33,838 nucleotides of DNA from an uncultured Prevotella sp. (GCA_900541575.1 UQKO01000024.1:1-33838), one strand, 5' to 3'; shown: positions 6,963-15,179, numbered from the stretch's first letter. Notes: a model not told the origin generated them from the sequence alone. Made by a program: numbers and translations.

Positions 6963-8408
6963 TTATGCGTTATCACCATCGTTTTCGTCGACGATCTTGC
7001 CGAACCAATCGCCAAACTTTGAGAATTTCTTCTTAATATTCTTCCAGCGCTGCTGCTTACGACGTTTTTCTTCCTCAATGCGTAGGCGCTCTTCTTCAGC
7101 TTCCTGGCGGATGCGCTCTTCTTCGAGCTGCTTTGCTGCTTCCTCTTCTGCCTTCTTTGAGGCTTCGGCTGCGGCTTGCTCTTCGGCAGAGAGTTGTTGC
7201 TCCTTTTCAGCGGCTTTTTCTTCTTCGTTGAAAAGGTCAGCCTTTCCCAACTCACCGTTACTGCAATTCATCTCGCCCTTATCTATCAAGGCAATGGCGG
7301 CATTGCAGTCGCCATCGCTATTAAATCCAGGATAGTCGGAAGTGCGCAAGGGCACACGAATATTGCGTACAAAACGAATCTTCTCAAATTTCGTATCGCG
7401 CATGAAAGCCTTATCAATATCCTTCATATGCGAAGCTCCACCGGTGATAATGAGTCCGCCAATGAGCTGACTGCGATCGTACTTCGAGAGTGCTATCTGA
7501 TTGTTAACATTGAGGATTATTTCCTCTACGCGGGCTTCCACCAATCCAGCAAACTCTTCGTAAGAGACTGTGCGACCATCGCGGAGCTTGATAGTCTTCT
7601 GATTTTCTTCATCGGTGGCATGCAACGCACTACCATATTTAAGTTTCAGATCTTCCGCTTCATCATCCTCAATCTGGAGTGACATGATATCGCGGTTTAC
7701 ATTGGCACCACCGAGAGGTATCACGGCTAAATGGCGCAGGAGATTATTCTTGTATACTGCCACGGAAGTGGTCTCTGCACCCATATCTACGAATACGCAG
7801 CCCGAACGCTTCTCTGGCTCGGTCAGCATCGCATCGGCCAAGGCTTGCACCGTGATGGGTAAATCGGCAATGCTCACTCCTGCCGAACGAAAGCAATTGC
7901 GTATTTCCTCGCGCACTGATGAGTTTGCCACGATATTAAGGTAGTGACCCTCTATACCGTCGGAGAGTATACCCACAGGGTCTATGGTATACTGCGTGCC
8001 GAGGTGAAATTCCTGTGGAACAGATTCTAGAATGTCGCGGTCGGGGTTGGCCGAACTGCGATTTTCATCACTCATTGCGTCAATCATCTCTTGCGTAATT
8101 TCCATCTTCGAGTCGAAGTGGCGTACCACGCTATTGGCTACCGTGTGCATGCCCATTCCGCCTATTCCCACGTAGACGCGGCTAATGCTCTTCTGCATCT
8201 TCTGTTCCAAGCTCGACTTCATGCTAGTGATACACTGTGTCATCTTGTTTACATTGTTGATGCGTCCCTTACGAATGAAGGTGGTAGAAGGTTCCTGGGC
8301 GAAGGCAAGCACCTGGATGGCGCCGTCGGGTTGTTTGCGTCCGGCCACACCGGTCACTTTAGACGAACCCAACTCGATAGCTACTATTAAGTTGTCTTCT
8401 GTTGGCAT
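6963..8408 (-). CDS. ftsA: Cell division protein FtsA with long charged tail
   Basis: This is a 481-residue actin-fold protein that tethers FtsZ to the membrane. It begins DNLIVAIELGSSKVTGVAGR (phosphate loop 1) and has CVFVDMGAETTSVAVYKNN (phosphate 2) and GGLIITGGASHMKDID (adenosine site). The core ends near residue 390. Residues 395-454 form an almost uninterrupted Glu/Ala/Lys/Arg helix, a probable coiled coil. Residues 455-475 (WKNIKKKFSKFGDWFGKIV) look like the amphipathic membrane-targeting helix. The charged spacer makes it longer than the E. coli protein (about 420). It is followed closely by ftsZ. Confidence 0.96.
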   Translation of the reverse strand: MPTEDNLIVAIELGSSKVTGVAGRKQPDGAIQVLAFAQEPSTTFIRKGRINNVNKMTQCITSMKSSLEQKMQKSISRVYVGIGGMGMHTVANSVVRHFDSKMEITQEMIDAMSDENRSSANPDRDILESVPQEFHLGTQYTIDPVGILSDGIEGHYLNIVANSSVREEIRNCFRSAGVSIADLPITVQALADAMLTEPEKRSGCVFVDMGAETTSVAVYKNNLLRHLAVIPLGGANVNRDIMSLQIEDDEAEDLKLKYGSALHATDEENQKTIKLRDGRTVSYEEFAGLVEARVEEIILNVNNQIALSKYDRSQLIGGLIITGGASHMKDIDKAFMRDTKFEKIRFVRNIRVPLRTSDYPGFNSDGDCNAAIALIDKGEMNCSNGELGKADLFNEEEKAAEKEQQLSAEEQAAAEASKKAEEEAAKQLEEERIRQEAEEERLRIEEEKRRKQQRWKNIKKKFSKFGDWFGKIVDENDGDNA

Positions 8409-8556
8409 GTATGTAATCTTTTTTGTATTCGAGGATTTATATCAGGTTTATTCTCAGGTTTGTTCGGATTGTATGTGGCAAGCACATTCTTCTCACACGT
8501 TATGAACTATGTGCGTATGCATTTCTCTATATATAATATAGGTGTATGAGAGAGCC

Positions 8557-9294
8557 TCAACCTTTACGTTTCTTGCGTCCTATGATTTGGCTAATATGCT
8601 CCACCGATATTTCAGCATACTTGTTCCACCCCACCTGCGGCATTACTTTTTCGTAAAACGCATAAAGGTTGCGAAACTTCTGACTAATGCTATCGGTATT
8701 TCCAAAGGCGATGACATGTCCTCCGACTCGAGGCACTAGCTGCATACGTTGATCGGGTGATACGTATATTTGCTCTATCTGATTATTCCAAAAAGCGTCG
8801 TCGCGGAGGAATCGTCCGAGTTTAATAAGCTGCGTCTTAGCAAGAGACTTGGAGATACTTCCCGTAGCCACTACAAGATCGGCCGAATAGCCTTGAGGAT
8901 TCATTAAGTTACCCTTGTCATCGATGTAATAATCGTCACCATTGTCGGCCATGATACGCATTAGAGGAAGACGCTGCTGTATGAGCACATTGACGGTGCC
9001 ATTAGGAGCCTTGTAGCACATCACGGAATCGATGAATGAGTTCTTCTTCAAAGCCTTAGCAATGGCTATACCATCTACATGATCCATTTCGCGCCCCACA
9101 GGATAAAGACCCGATTTGCGTAGAAGCAAATCTGCCTCTTCTGCTGTAATAAAACCTGCATGAGAACTATCCATTATGGTATAGTCTACCTGTTGACACA
9201 CCGTGGTATCGCCATGGCGTGTAAAGTCGGCAAAGGCAAACACCAAATATACGATGATGCCTACCAACAGGAGGAGTTTAATGAATGTCTTCAT
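8557..9294 (-). CDS. ftsQ: Cell division protein FtsQ
   Basis: This is a 245-residue bitopic membrane protein. A short basic N-terminus precedes one membrane segment (about residues 5-24, LLLLVGIIVYLVFAFA). A periplasmic POTRA-like region follows (about 40-110), and FtsQ-type strands include IEQIYVSPDQRMQLVPRVG and ISQKFRNLYAFYEKVMP. It links early and late divisome proteins through FtsB/FtsL. The position between murC and ftsA is the standard Bacteroidales order, which supports the call more strongly than sequence alone. A 148-base gap separates it from ftsA; I saw no Bacteroidetes-type promoter there. Confidence 0.9.
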   Translation of the reverse strand: MKTFIKLLLLVGIIVYLVFAFADFTRHGDTTVCQQVDYTIMDSSHAGFITAEEADLLLRKSGLYPVGREMDHVDGIAIAKALKKNSFIDSVMCYKAPNGTVNVLIQQRLPLMRIMADNGDDYYIDDKGNLMNPQGYSADLVVATGSISKSLAKTQLIKLGRFLRDDAFWNNQIEQIYVSPDQRMQLVPRVGGHVIAFGNTDSISQKFRNLYAFYEKVMPQVGWNKYAEISVEHISQIIGRKKRKG

Positions 9295-9326
9295 GTAGAG
9301 GATTTCTATTATGGACTGAATCGCGT

Positions 9327-10688
9327 TTACTTATTCTCCAGAATCTTCTTAATTTGTGGAATATAATCTACAGCATCACCAGCTCCGAGGACGATGAGTA
9401 CATCGAAATCTTTGCTCTCAACAAAGGTAGGAATATCCTTTTTCTGAATGAGATGCTTTTCTATACCAGGACGAAGATTATCGTAGATTATTTGGCTCGT
9501 TATGCCAGGAATGGGCTTTTCTCGAGCAGGATATATCTCGGTAAGTATCACCTCGTCAAGGAGAGACAGACTATCGGCGAAGTCTTTATAAAAATCGCGC
9601 GTGCGCGTATAAAGATGCGGTTGGAAAATTGCAGAAATTTTACGACCTGTGAACACTTCACGAATAGAAAGAATGCTTTGCTTTATCTCTGCGGGATGGT
9701 GAGCATAGTCGGAAAGTAGCACATGCTTATCCGACTTTAGTGCAAAGTCGAAACGTCGATCTACACCAGCAAATGTGGCCATACCCTTGCGTATTTCGTC
9801 GGATGTTGCACCTGCTATCTGAGCGAGTGCCATGGCAGCAATACCATTTTCAATATTAATACTGACAGGTACGCCAAGTTCTATATCGGAAATATTTCCC
9901 AAAGGCGACACAAAGTCGAACACAATGCGACCCTCTCCGATGCGTATATTCTCTGCATGAAAGTCTCCTTCGGTGCGATCGTAGCTATATACGCGAACGC
10001 CTTCTTGCGGATTGGCCTTCATCTTGAGATTGCGATGCATTATGAGAGCACCATCTGGCTGAATCAGTTCCGTGTAATGGCGGAAACTTTCGAGATAAGC
10101 TTCCTCTGTGCCGTAAATATCAAGATGATCGGCATCAGTAGCAGTGATCACTGTAGCGTATGGACGGAGGTGGTGAAATGAGCGGTCGAACTCATCGGCC
10201 TCAATCACTACGTAAGGACTTTCAGCTGAAAGCAGATAGTTGGTACCATAATTTTTCGTAATACCTCCCAAAAATGCATTACAACCCACATGGCTCTCAT
10301 GAAGAAGATGGGCTGTCATGGAAGTGGTAGTTGTCTTACCATGCGTACCAGCTACACAGAGTCCCCTCATAGAGCGTGTCAACATACCAAGCACTTGAGC
10401 ACGCTTCTGAATTTCAAATCCATTTTCGCGAAAGAAAGTAAGTTCCTTATGTGTAGCAGGAATAGCGGGAGTATAGACTACCAACGTATGTTCCTTGTCT
10501 TTACAGGCTTCCGGTATGAGATCGGGATTGTCCTCATAGTGAATATCGGCACCCTCGGCTCGCAATTCTTCAGTCAGTTCGCACGAAGTTCGATCGTATC
10601 CAGCTACAACGAGGCCTTTTGAAAGGAAGTAGCGCTCAAGAGCGCTCATGCCGATGCCACCGGCACCAATAAAGTATACAGATTTCAT
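9327..10688 (-). CDS. murC: UDP-N-acetylmuramate--L-alanine ligase
   Basis: This is a 453-residue Mur ligase that adds L-alanine to UDP-MurNAc in the cytoplasm, the first step of the stem peptide. It begins with the nucleotide-binding GAGGIGMSALERYFLSKG, has the ATP loop GTHGKTTTTSM, and EADEFDRSFHHLRPYATVIT for the metal and substrate site. DYAHHPAEI and FQPHLYTRTRDFYKDFA of the C-terminal domain are also present. Length is normal. It lies 32 bases before ftsQ and 116 bases after murG. Confidence 0.97.
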   Translation of the reverse strand: MKSVYFIGAGGIGMSALERYFLSKGLVVAGYDRTSCELTEELRAEGADIHYEDNPDLIPEACKDKEHTLVVYTPAIPATHKELTFFRENGFEIQKRAQVLGMLTRSMRGLCVAGTHGKTTTTSMTAHLLHESHVGCNAFLGGITKNYGTNYLLSAESPYVVIEADEFDRSFHHLRPYATVITATDADHLDIYGTEEAYLESFRHYTELIQPDGALIMHRNLKMKANPQEGVRVYSYDRTEGDFHAENIRIGEGRIVFDFVSPLGNISDIELGVPVSINIENGIAAMALAQIAGATSDEIRKGMATFAGVDRRFDFALKSDKHVLLSDYAHHPAEIKQSILSIREVFTGRKISAIFQPHLYTRTRDFYKDFADSLSLLDEVILTEIYPAREKPIPGITSQIIYDNLRPGIEKHLIQKKDIPTFVESKDFDVLIVLGAGDAVDYIPQIKKILENK

Positions 10689-10804
10689 TGTCTTAGAATA
10701 ATATGCTATTATTGCAAGCGAAGTTACTAGTCGCTACATTTATCTTTGTATTCTTCAGCCGATTGCTCGATAAATCTCAGCCATTAAACCTCTTTTCTTG
10801 CCTC

Positions 10805-11923
10805 CTACTTTCCTTCTTCTGCTAGGCGTATCACTTCGTCAGCAATATCGGAAGCAGCATTGGGGCGAGCAAGTTGCACAATGTTACGACTCAAACCTTC
10901 AAGTTTATTATGATCCTCTACGGTATTGATTGCAAGAGGGAGGAGTGTACGGCGCGCATCCGCATCGGCCACATAAAGAGCAGCGCTTTTCTGTACCAAT
11001 GCAAGTGCATTCTTTGTCTGATGATCTTCAGCCACATTAGGCGATGGAACAAGAATCACGGGCTTACCCAAAAGGCAAAACTCTGATATGCTACCTGCTC
11101 CAGCACGTGAAATAACGAGATCAGCGGCAGCATAAGCCTGTTTCATATCGCTGATAAAGTCCATTACCTTGAGATTCTCAGGACATCCGCGACGCTCTAG
11201 CTCTGCCTTAATCTGTTCGCTATAATACTTACCCGTCTGCCATACAAACTGCACCTTACTTTGCTGCTTCACAAGAGGAAGATTGCCCAAAACACTTTCG
11301 TTGAGTGTACGAGCACCAAGCGAACCACCCACAATCAAGATAGTACGTTTTCCTGGAATAAGCCCGAAAGAACGTACGGCTTCATCTTTCAAGACAGAGG
11401 TATCAAGCAAATTCTGACGCACGGGATTTCCCGTAAAGAGTATTTTTTCTGCCGGAAAAAAGCGTTCCATACCTTCGTAAGCCACGCAGATTTTACGTGC
11501 CTTCTTAGCAAGAATCTTATTAGTCACACCGGCGTAAGAATTTTGTTCCTGCAACAAGGTGGGTATACCCATCGATTCGGCCACATTAAGCGTAGGACCA
11601 CTTGCATATCCGCCCACGCCTACAGCTACCTGCGGTTTAAATTCACGTACAATTTTGCGCGCCAAACTGCGGCTTCTCATAATTTTGATAAGCACGGGCA
11701 CATTTTTGAGCAAATTCTTGCGGTTGAATCCAGCAATGGGAAGCCCCTTGATTGGGTAGCCAGCTGCAGGCACACGTTGCATCTCCATACGACCTTCAGC
11801 GCCAACAAAAAGTATCTTGGCGTCAGGGCGTTTCGCACGTATTTCATTGGCTATCGACACGGCTGGGAAGATATGTCCACCAGTACCTCCGCCGCTTATG
11901 ATGACTCTCAATTCGTCGTTCAT
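10805..11923 (-). CDS. murG: UDP-GlcNAc--lipid I N-acetylglucosaminyltransferase
   Basis: This is a GT28 enzyme of about 372 residues that makes lipid II on the inner face of the membrane. It shows ISGGGTGGHIFPAVSIANEI at the N-terminus, GVGGYASGP, LLQEQNSYAGVTNK, and SRAGAGSISEFCLLGKPVIL with EDHQTKNA for UDP-GlcNAc binding. I chose the ATG at 11923 (MNDELRVII), which matches the usual start of Bacteroidales MurG; the ATG at 11932 adds three residues. It is the first gene of this cluster: ftsW and the other upstream dcw genes are not here. Confidence 0.96.
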   Translation of the reverse strand: MNDELRVIISGGGTGGHIFPAVSIANEIRAKRPDAKILFVGAEGRMEMQRVPAAGYPIKGLPIAGFNRKNLLKNVPVLIKIMRSRSLARKIVREFKPQVAVGVGGYASGPTLNVAESMGIPTLLQEQNSYAGVTNKILAKKARKICVAYEGMERFFPAEKILFTGNPVRQNLLDTSVLKDEAVRSFGLIPGKRTILIVGGSLGARTLNESVLGNLPLVKQQSKVQFVWQTGKYYSEQIKAELERRGCPENLKVMDFISDMKQAYAAADLVISRAGAGSISEFCLLGKPVILVPSPNVAEDHQTKNALALVQKSAALYVADADARRTLLPLAINTVEDHNKLEGLSRNIVQLARPNAASDIADEVIRLAEEGK

Positions 11924-11947
11924 ATCGTACAACTATATAGTAATGCG

Positions 11948-11955
11948 CAAAATTA
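11948..11955 (-). promoter_or_regulatory. Possible -7 element of the murG-yqeY cluster
   Basis: TAATTTTG on the minus strand matches TAnnTTTG and ends 16 bases before the upstream ATG option of murG. No good TTTG is at the -33 place. Because no gene precedes murG on this strand for more than 1.3 kb, a promoter is expected here. Confidence 0.5.
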
Positions 11956-12081
11956 GCAATTATTTTTGGTGTTGAATGATATTTTACCTCGCTTTTTTTC
12001 GTCTTTGTTTCTAAAAATGTAGCAAATGGGGATGAAAAAGAAAAATATCCCATTCAGGAAGCACACATTTTTCATGTATGA

Positions 12082-12402
12082 ATGCTAAAAGAGAACTTTG
12101 AAAAGTTTTTTGAAGAGATAAAAACAGAATGTCAGTCTACATCCATCGAATACATGCCTACCAAGGACAGGAAATATGTCAACAATAGGCAAAAAGCTCC
12201 TAAAGGAAGCGAGAGCCGCCTGACTCCGAACAAAACCATACACCTTCCAGAGGATATAAGGGAAGCAGATTCTCTCGGTTGGTATTATCCTAATGTCCTT
12301 TTTGTTTGCCTATCTCCACGTTGTAAACAGATAAGTGACAAACTTTACAATACAAGAAAAACATTCTTCGAGACACGCGAACTCTCCTCTCTGCATAGAT
12401 AG
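12082..12402 (+). CDS. Small uncharacterised open frame
   Basis: This is a 106-codon frame starting with ATG, divergent from murG. I do not recognise the product. It is hydrophilic, with a middle hydrophobic patch (LGWYYPNVLFVCLSP), two cysteines, no signal peptide and no clear domain. No ribosome site or TAnnTTTG motif stands before it. It borders a repeat-rich stretch with gene remnants, so it may be a remnant itself or a chance frame. Confidence 0.25.
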   Translation: MLKENFEKFFEEIKTECQSTSIEYMPTKDRKYVNNRQKAPKGSESRLTPNKTIHLPEDIREADSLGWYYPNVLFVCLSPRCKQISDKLYNTRKTFFETRELSSLHR

Positions 12403-12631
12403 AATTCAAGTTTTCTCTAAAGGAAGTCGTTTCCTTATCTCGCGGGCATGTGGTTGGGAATACTCATCTTTATTTCGGATTTAATCAAGGTGGGCTGAAT
12501 TATCGTGCAAGTCGAATGCAATCAAATTTGCTTGAATTGCTGAGACGCAGCCGATAATGGCACTGAATTTAAAACCGAATCTTGAATAATTAGGTCAATA
12601 ATTATCTCTACATTGGCATTCAAGTTACGCG

Positions 12632-12755
12632 AAAAGGCCGTTCAAGTTATCGTCCTTCGGTCGAAGGACGCACGTCCTTCGGTCGGGGAACGCATGTCCT
12701 TCGGTCGAGGGACGATGACTTAGATAACGTTCTAAGAAAACTTCAACGGCCTTTT
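12632..12755. repeat. Large inverted repeat enclosing three 22-bp palindromic repeats
   Basis: The outer arms AAAAGGCCGTTCAAGTT (12632-12648) and AACTTCAACGGCCTTTT (12739-12755) pair with one mismatch. Inside are three head-to-tail 22-base units (12651-12672, 12673-12694, 12695-12716), each built on GTCCTTCGGTCG. The first is a 9-bp palindrome CGTCCTTCG/CGAAGGACG; the other two carry mismatches. The whole can fold as one long hairpin ending CCTTTT on either strand. Confidence 0.8.
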
Positions 12756-12966
12756 AGCCTAATAACAATATACTTGAAGAGGACACTGCAACGCACTGGA
12801 CAACAACTGCTATCAAAGTTTCAGATCCTGCCCGCTCAAGTTAAAACCGAAACTTGAAGATTGAAATTTCCCCTTGTGAACGGAGAATTTCGTAGACTGC
12901 CAATGGAGTGATTCTAACTTCGTTATTATCACGCTAAAACTTTGGTTTTTCCGTTTTTATTTGAAG

Positions 12967-13006
12967 ATCTTCCCGTCGTTCACTGGGCGGTGAACAATGG
13001 GAAGAT
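12967..13006. repeat. Hairpin of 8+6 bp
   Basis: ATCTTCCC pairs with GGGAAGAT, and inside it GTTCAC with GTGAAC, separated by a 3-by-3 internal loop; the end loop is TGGGCG. It is not followed by a T-run, so it is more like a structured RNA element or protein site than a terminator. Confidence 0.5.
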
Positions 13007-13025
13007 GTACATCTGAGAACGGCAA

Positions 13026-13169
13026 ATGCGAAGTTCCAAAACATTGCTCAGAAAGGGTATTAGCAACGTGGCATTCCGCAGAGCCGTCAAATCTGTAAGA
13101 ACTTCACCCTAGTTCAACGATGAGGAGGAGATGGCGCTCATGCGAAAATACCATAAAGAAAAAGAATAG
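13026..13169 (+). pseudogene. Broken small gene with in-frame TAG
   Basis: From ATG 13026, 28 codons (ending AFRRAVKSVRTSP) run to TAG at 13110-13112. The same frame then continues 18 codons (FNDEEEMALMRKYHKEKE) to a TAG at 13167. Both halves have basic then acidic/basic helical character and read as one small protein of about 47 residues. I do not recognise the family. It may be a remnant with a nonsense mutation or the tail of a longer lost gene. Confidence 0.35.
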
Positions 13170-13208
13170 CAAGCGTATAGACTATTTTGCCTATACGCTT
13201 GCTTTACT
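13168..13208. terminator. Strong hairpin terminator
   Basis: AGCAAGCGTATAG (13168-13180) pairs perfectly over 13 bp with CTATACGCTTGCT (13191-13203). On the minus strand it is followed by ATTCTTTTTCTTT, which suits termination of the LOG-ridA-trhA transcripts; the plus-strand tail is weaker. Confidence 0.75.
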
Positions 13209-13310
13209 CTATCCCCCTTAGAAACCTCTGTTCGCGTGGCGAGATTTCGTTCACCTAGCAGTTTGCAACGGACTATAGGGAGGTTCTATTCATTACATTC
13301 CCCCACCCGA

Positions 13311-13841
13311 TTAGATGAGAGATGCTAATTCCTGTATATTGTGTGCCACACTGTAATAGTCTGATGGAGAACCGCTTACAAGTCCTTGTTCAAAGAGATT
13401 ATCCAATGCAGCAAGGAGAGCATCCCAACAACCATCTACATTGTAGAACACCACGGGCTGATGACGAATACCTATCACGGTATTGGCCATTACTGTAAAC
13501 ACCTCGTCGAGCGTACCGATACCTCCAGGAAGAGCTACAAGCACGTCGCTTTCACGATTCATCATCATCTTGCGATCGCTAAGGTCTACACAACGAAAGG
13601 TTACATCTATTGCATCACTCACGAGGCCACGCTTCTCTATTATTTCGGGTACCATACCGTAGACACGCCCTCCGTGTTGCTTCACACTCTGTGCAAGCAC
13701 TTCCATCAAGCCTTTACGAGCACCGCCATAGATGAGGATACGTCCCGTCTTCCCGATGAGTTCACCCACTTCGCGAGCAGCCTGTACATAGTTTTCAGGA
13801 AGATTCTCTTTCGACGAGAGATAAACGCCTATTTTTTGCAT
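13311..13841 (-). CDS. LOG family (TIGR00730) nucleotide 5'-monophosphate phosphoribohydrolase-like
   Basis: This is a 176-residue Rossmann-fold protein. It has LIYGGARKGLM near the N-terminus, DRKMMMNRESD, and the family signature PGGIGTLDEVF. In LOG enzymes this binds the phosphoribosyl group and releases the base from nucleoside monophosphates. The Arg and Lys of the RK motif and the Glu of the signature are present, so activity is plausible; the substrate in bacteria of this type is not known. It starts 39 bases behind ridA and may be transcribed with it. Confidence 0.9.
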   Translation of the reverse strand: MQKIGVYLSSKENLPENYVQAAREVGELIGKTGRILIYGGARKGLMEVLAQSVKQHGGRVYGMVPEIIEKRGLVSDAIDVTFRCVDLSDRKMMMNRESDVLVALPGGIGTLDEVFTVMANTVIGIRHQPVVFYNVDGCWDALLAALDNLFEQGLVSGSPSDYYSVAHNIQELASLI

Positions 13842-13880
13842 TTTTCTATGGTTTCATCGAGGATTTCTTACTTTCTGCAC

Positions 13881-14258
13881 TTACCTTACAGCAATGCATT
13901 CAATCTCAATACGCGAATCCTTGGGAAGAGTCTTTACAGCCACTGCAGAACGAGCGGGGAAGGGAGCCGTGAAAAATTGTGCATAAACCTCATTCATTTC
14001 AGCGAAATCGGCCATGTCGGCCAAGAAAACACTTGTTTTCACCACATTATCCATGGTTAAGCCTGCCTTTTCGAGAATATGCTTAATGTTGGTAAGCGAC
14101 TGTGCAGTGAGTTCTTTAATACCACCCTCGGCATACTTTCCAGTGGCAGGATCTATCGGGAGCTGACCTGACACGTATACGATATTGCCAGCTTCGACAG
14201 CCTGACTGTAAGGACCAATGGCTGCAGGAGCCTGAGTAGTTGCGATAGGAGTTTTCAT
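13881..14258 (-). CDS. ridA: RidA family enamine/imine deaminase
   Basis: This is a 125-residue protein of standard RidA length. It has AIGPYSQAVEAGNIVYVSGQ, EKAGLTMDNVVKTSVFL and the end signature FPARSAVAVKTLPKDSRIEI. The Arg of PARSAV, which binds the substrate carboxylate, and the Glu of IEIECIA are present, as in active RidA that clears reactive 2-aminoacrylate. I chose the ATG at 14258 (MKTPIATT); the 10 residues before it from 14288 do not belong to the family. It sits between trhA and the LOG gene on the same strand. Confidence 0.93.
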   Translation of the reverse strand: MKTPIATTQAPAAIGPYSQAVEAGNIVYVSGQLPIDPATGKYAEGGIKELTAQSLTNIKHILEKAGLTMDNVVKTSVFLADMADFAEMNEVYAQFFTAPFPARSAVAVKTLPKDSRIEIECIAVR

Positions 14259-14354
14259 AATGTTGTATGTTTTAGTAAAAAAATGCAAGTAGATTTGCTG
14301 TTTGGTGTTTCCTTAGAATCCCAGCGACGAGTAAAAGATTGACAGTCGTTCTCC

Positions 14355-14987
14355 TCACGAAAGGATTAAAAGTATGGCAAGCCAATGGCTCACCGAACCA
14401 AGGAGCACAAAGATGTGCCATACTCCGTGATAAAAACAGCGATTATCATGAGCAAAGAAATACGTACCCGAAGTATAGAAGAGCCCTTCAGCTAGCAAGC
14501 AGAGCAGAGCTCCCGTACTAATATTACGGCATACAGGTTCGGCAATAAACACGAAAGTCCATCCCATGACCAGATAGATAAAGAGCGAAAGACGCGGGAA
14601 GCGATTGATCGCTGTAATCTTATATACCATTCCACCAAGAGCCACGCCCCACAATATGCCGAACACAGTCCATCCGAGCACTCCTCCCACTACGCCGATA
14701 CACATCGGCGTGTACGAAGCAGCAATCATCACGTAGATACTGATATGGTCGAGCACGCGAAGCATCGCCTTCGTCTGGCCAGGCATGGCCCAATGGTAGA
14801 GAGTGCTGGCAGCATACATCAAGAGCATTCCACAGGTAAAGAAAGTCGTACCAAAGGCATTTTTCCAATTACTGCTATAGCCTAGGCGGAGAATACTCCA
14901 TGCGGCAATGAGGGTAAACACCACACCTGCCAAATGAGTCAGCGTATTGAAACGCTCCTCGAGGGTTCGTTTGCGAATGCGTATCAT
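14355..14987 (-). CDS. trhA: Hemolysin III / TrhA family membrane protein
   Basis: This is a 210-residue protein with seven predicted membrane segments. It starts with the typical TLEERFNTLTHLAGVVFTL and contains STLYHWAM and YHGVWHIFVLLGSVSHW. The conserved His residues of the PAQR-like superfamily are therefore kept (H in LTHL, YHW, YHG-WH-SHW). The family has been tied to membrane fluidity and lipid balance; a hemolysin role is doubtful. A TAnnTTTG motif ends 4 bases before the ATG, so the message may be nearly leaderless. Confidence 0.88.
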   Translation of the reverse strand: MIRIRKRTLEERFNTLTHLAGVVFTLIAAWSILRLGYSSNWKNAFGTTFFTCGMLLMYAASTLYHWAMPGQTKAMLRVLDHISIYVMIAASYTPMCIGVVGGVLGWTVFGILWGVALGGMVYKITAINRFPRLSLFIYLVMGWTFVFIAEPVCRNISTGALLCLLAEGLFYTSGTYFFAHDNRCFYHGVWHIFVLLGSVSHWLAILLILS

Positions 14988-14991
14988 GCTG

Positions 14992-14999
14992 CAAAGTTA
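14992..14999 (-). promoter_or_regulatory. Possible -7 element of trhA
   Basis: TAACTTTG on the minus strand ends 4 bases before the trhA ATG. If used, transcription begins at or near the start codon. No exact TTTG is at the -33 place (TTCG is the nearest). Confidence 0.45.
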
Positions 15000-15148
15000 T
15001 AGGTTTGCTCGGAATACGAAGCGCTTTTACACAGGATTATTTTCCTCTCTCCTCATTATATTCTTGTCTCGATTAGTAACGATGGCTATAAGAGGGCGCT
15101 TAAAGCGAGGCTAACATGGGGAGAAACGAAAGTTTTTCCGTGAAACAC

Positions 15149-15179
15149 TTTGCCTTTCGCCCATCATGCCGTAAATTTG
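15149..15179 (+). promoter_or_regulatory. Promoter of purD
   Basis: TTTG (15149-15152), a 19-base spacer and TAAATTTG (15172-15179) fit the Bacteroidetes consensus exactly. It is 23 bases before the purD ATG and shows that the longer frame starting at 15116 is not used. Confidence 0.8.

Larger units (their letters stand above)
12403..13310. other. Repeat-rich stretch without a convincing gene
   Basis: About 0.9 kb between the small frame and the LOG gene holds no complete gene. It contains CTTGAA/TTCAAG hexamers again and again (for example 12404, 12531, 12581, 12621, 12773, 12852). It has an 18-base direct repeat TTAAAACCGAATCTTGAA (12569-12586) and TTAAAACCGAAACTTGAA (12841-12858), a nested hairpin with tandem palindromes (12632-12755), another hairpin (12967-13006), and the broken frame 13026-13169. 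It looks like decayed mobile or repeat DNA, or a home for structured RNA. Confidence 0.6.

Noticed and set aside
12651..12716. Three tandem repeats as a short CRISPR array
   Set aside because: The units are directly adjacent with no spacers and are palindromic; no cas gene is near.
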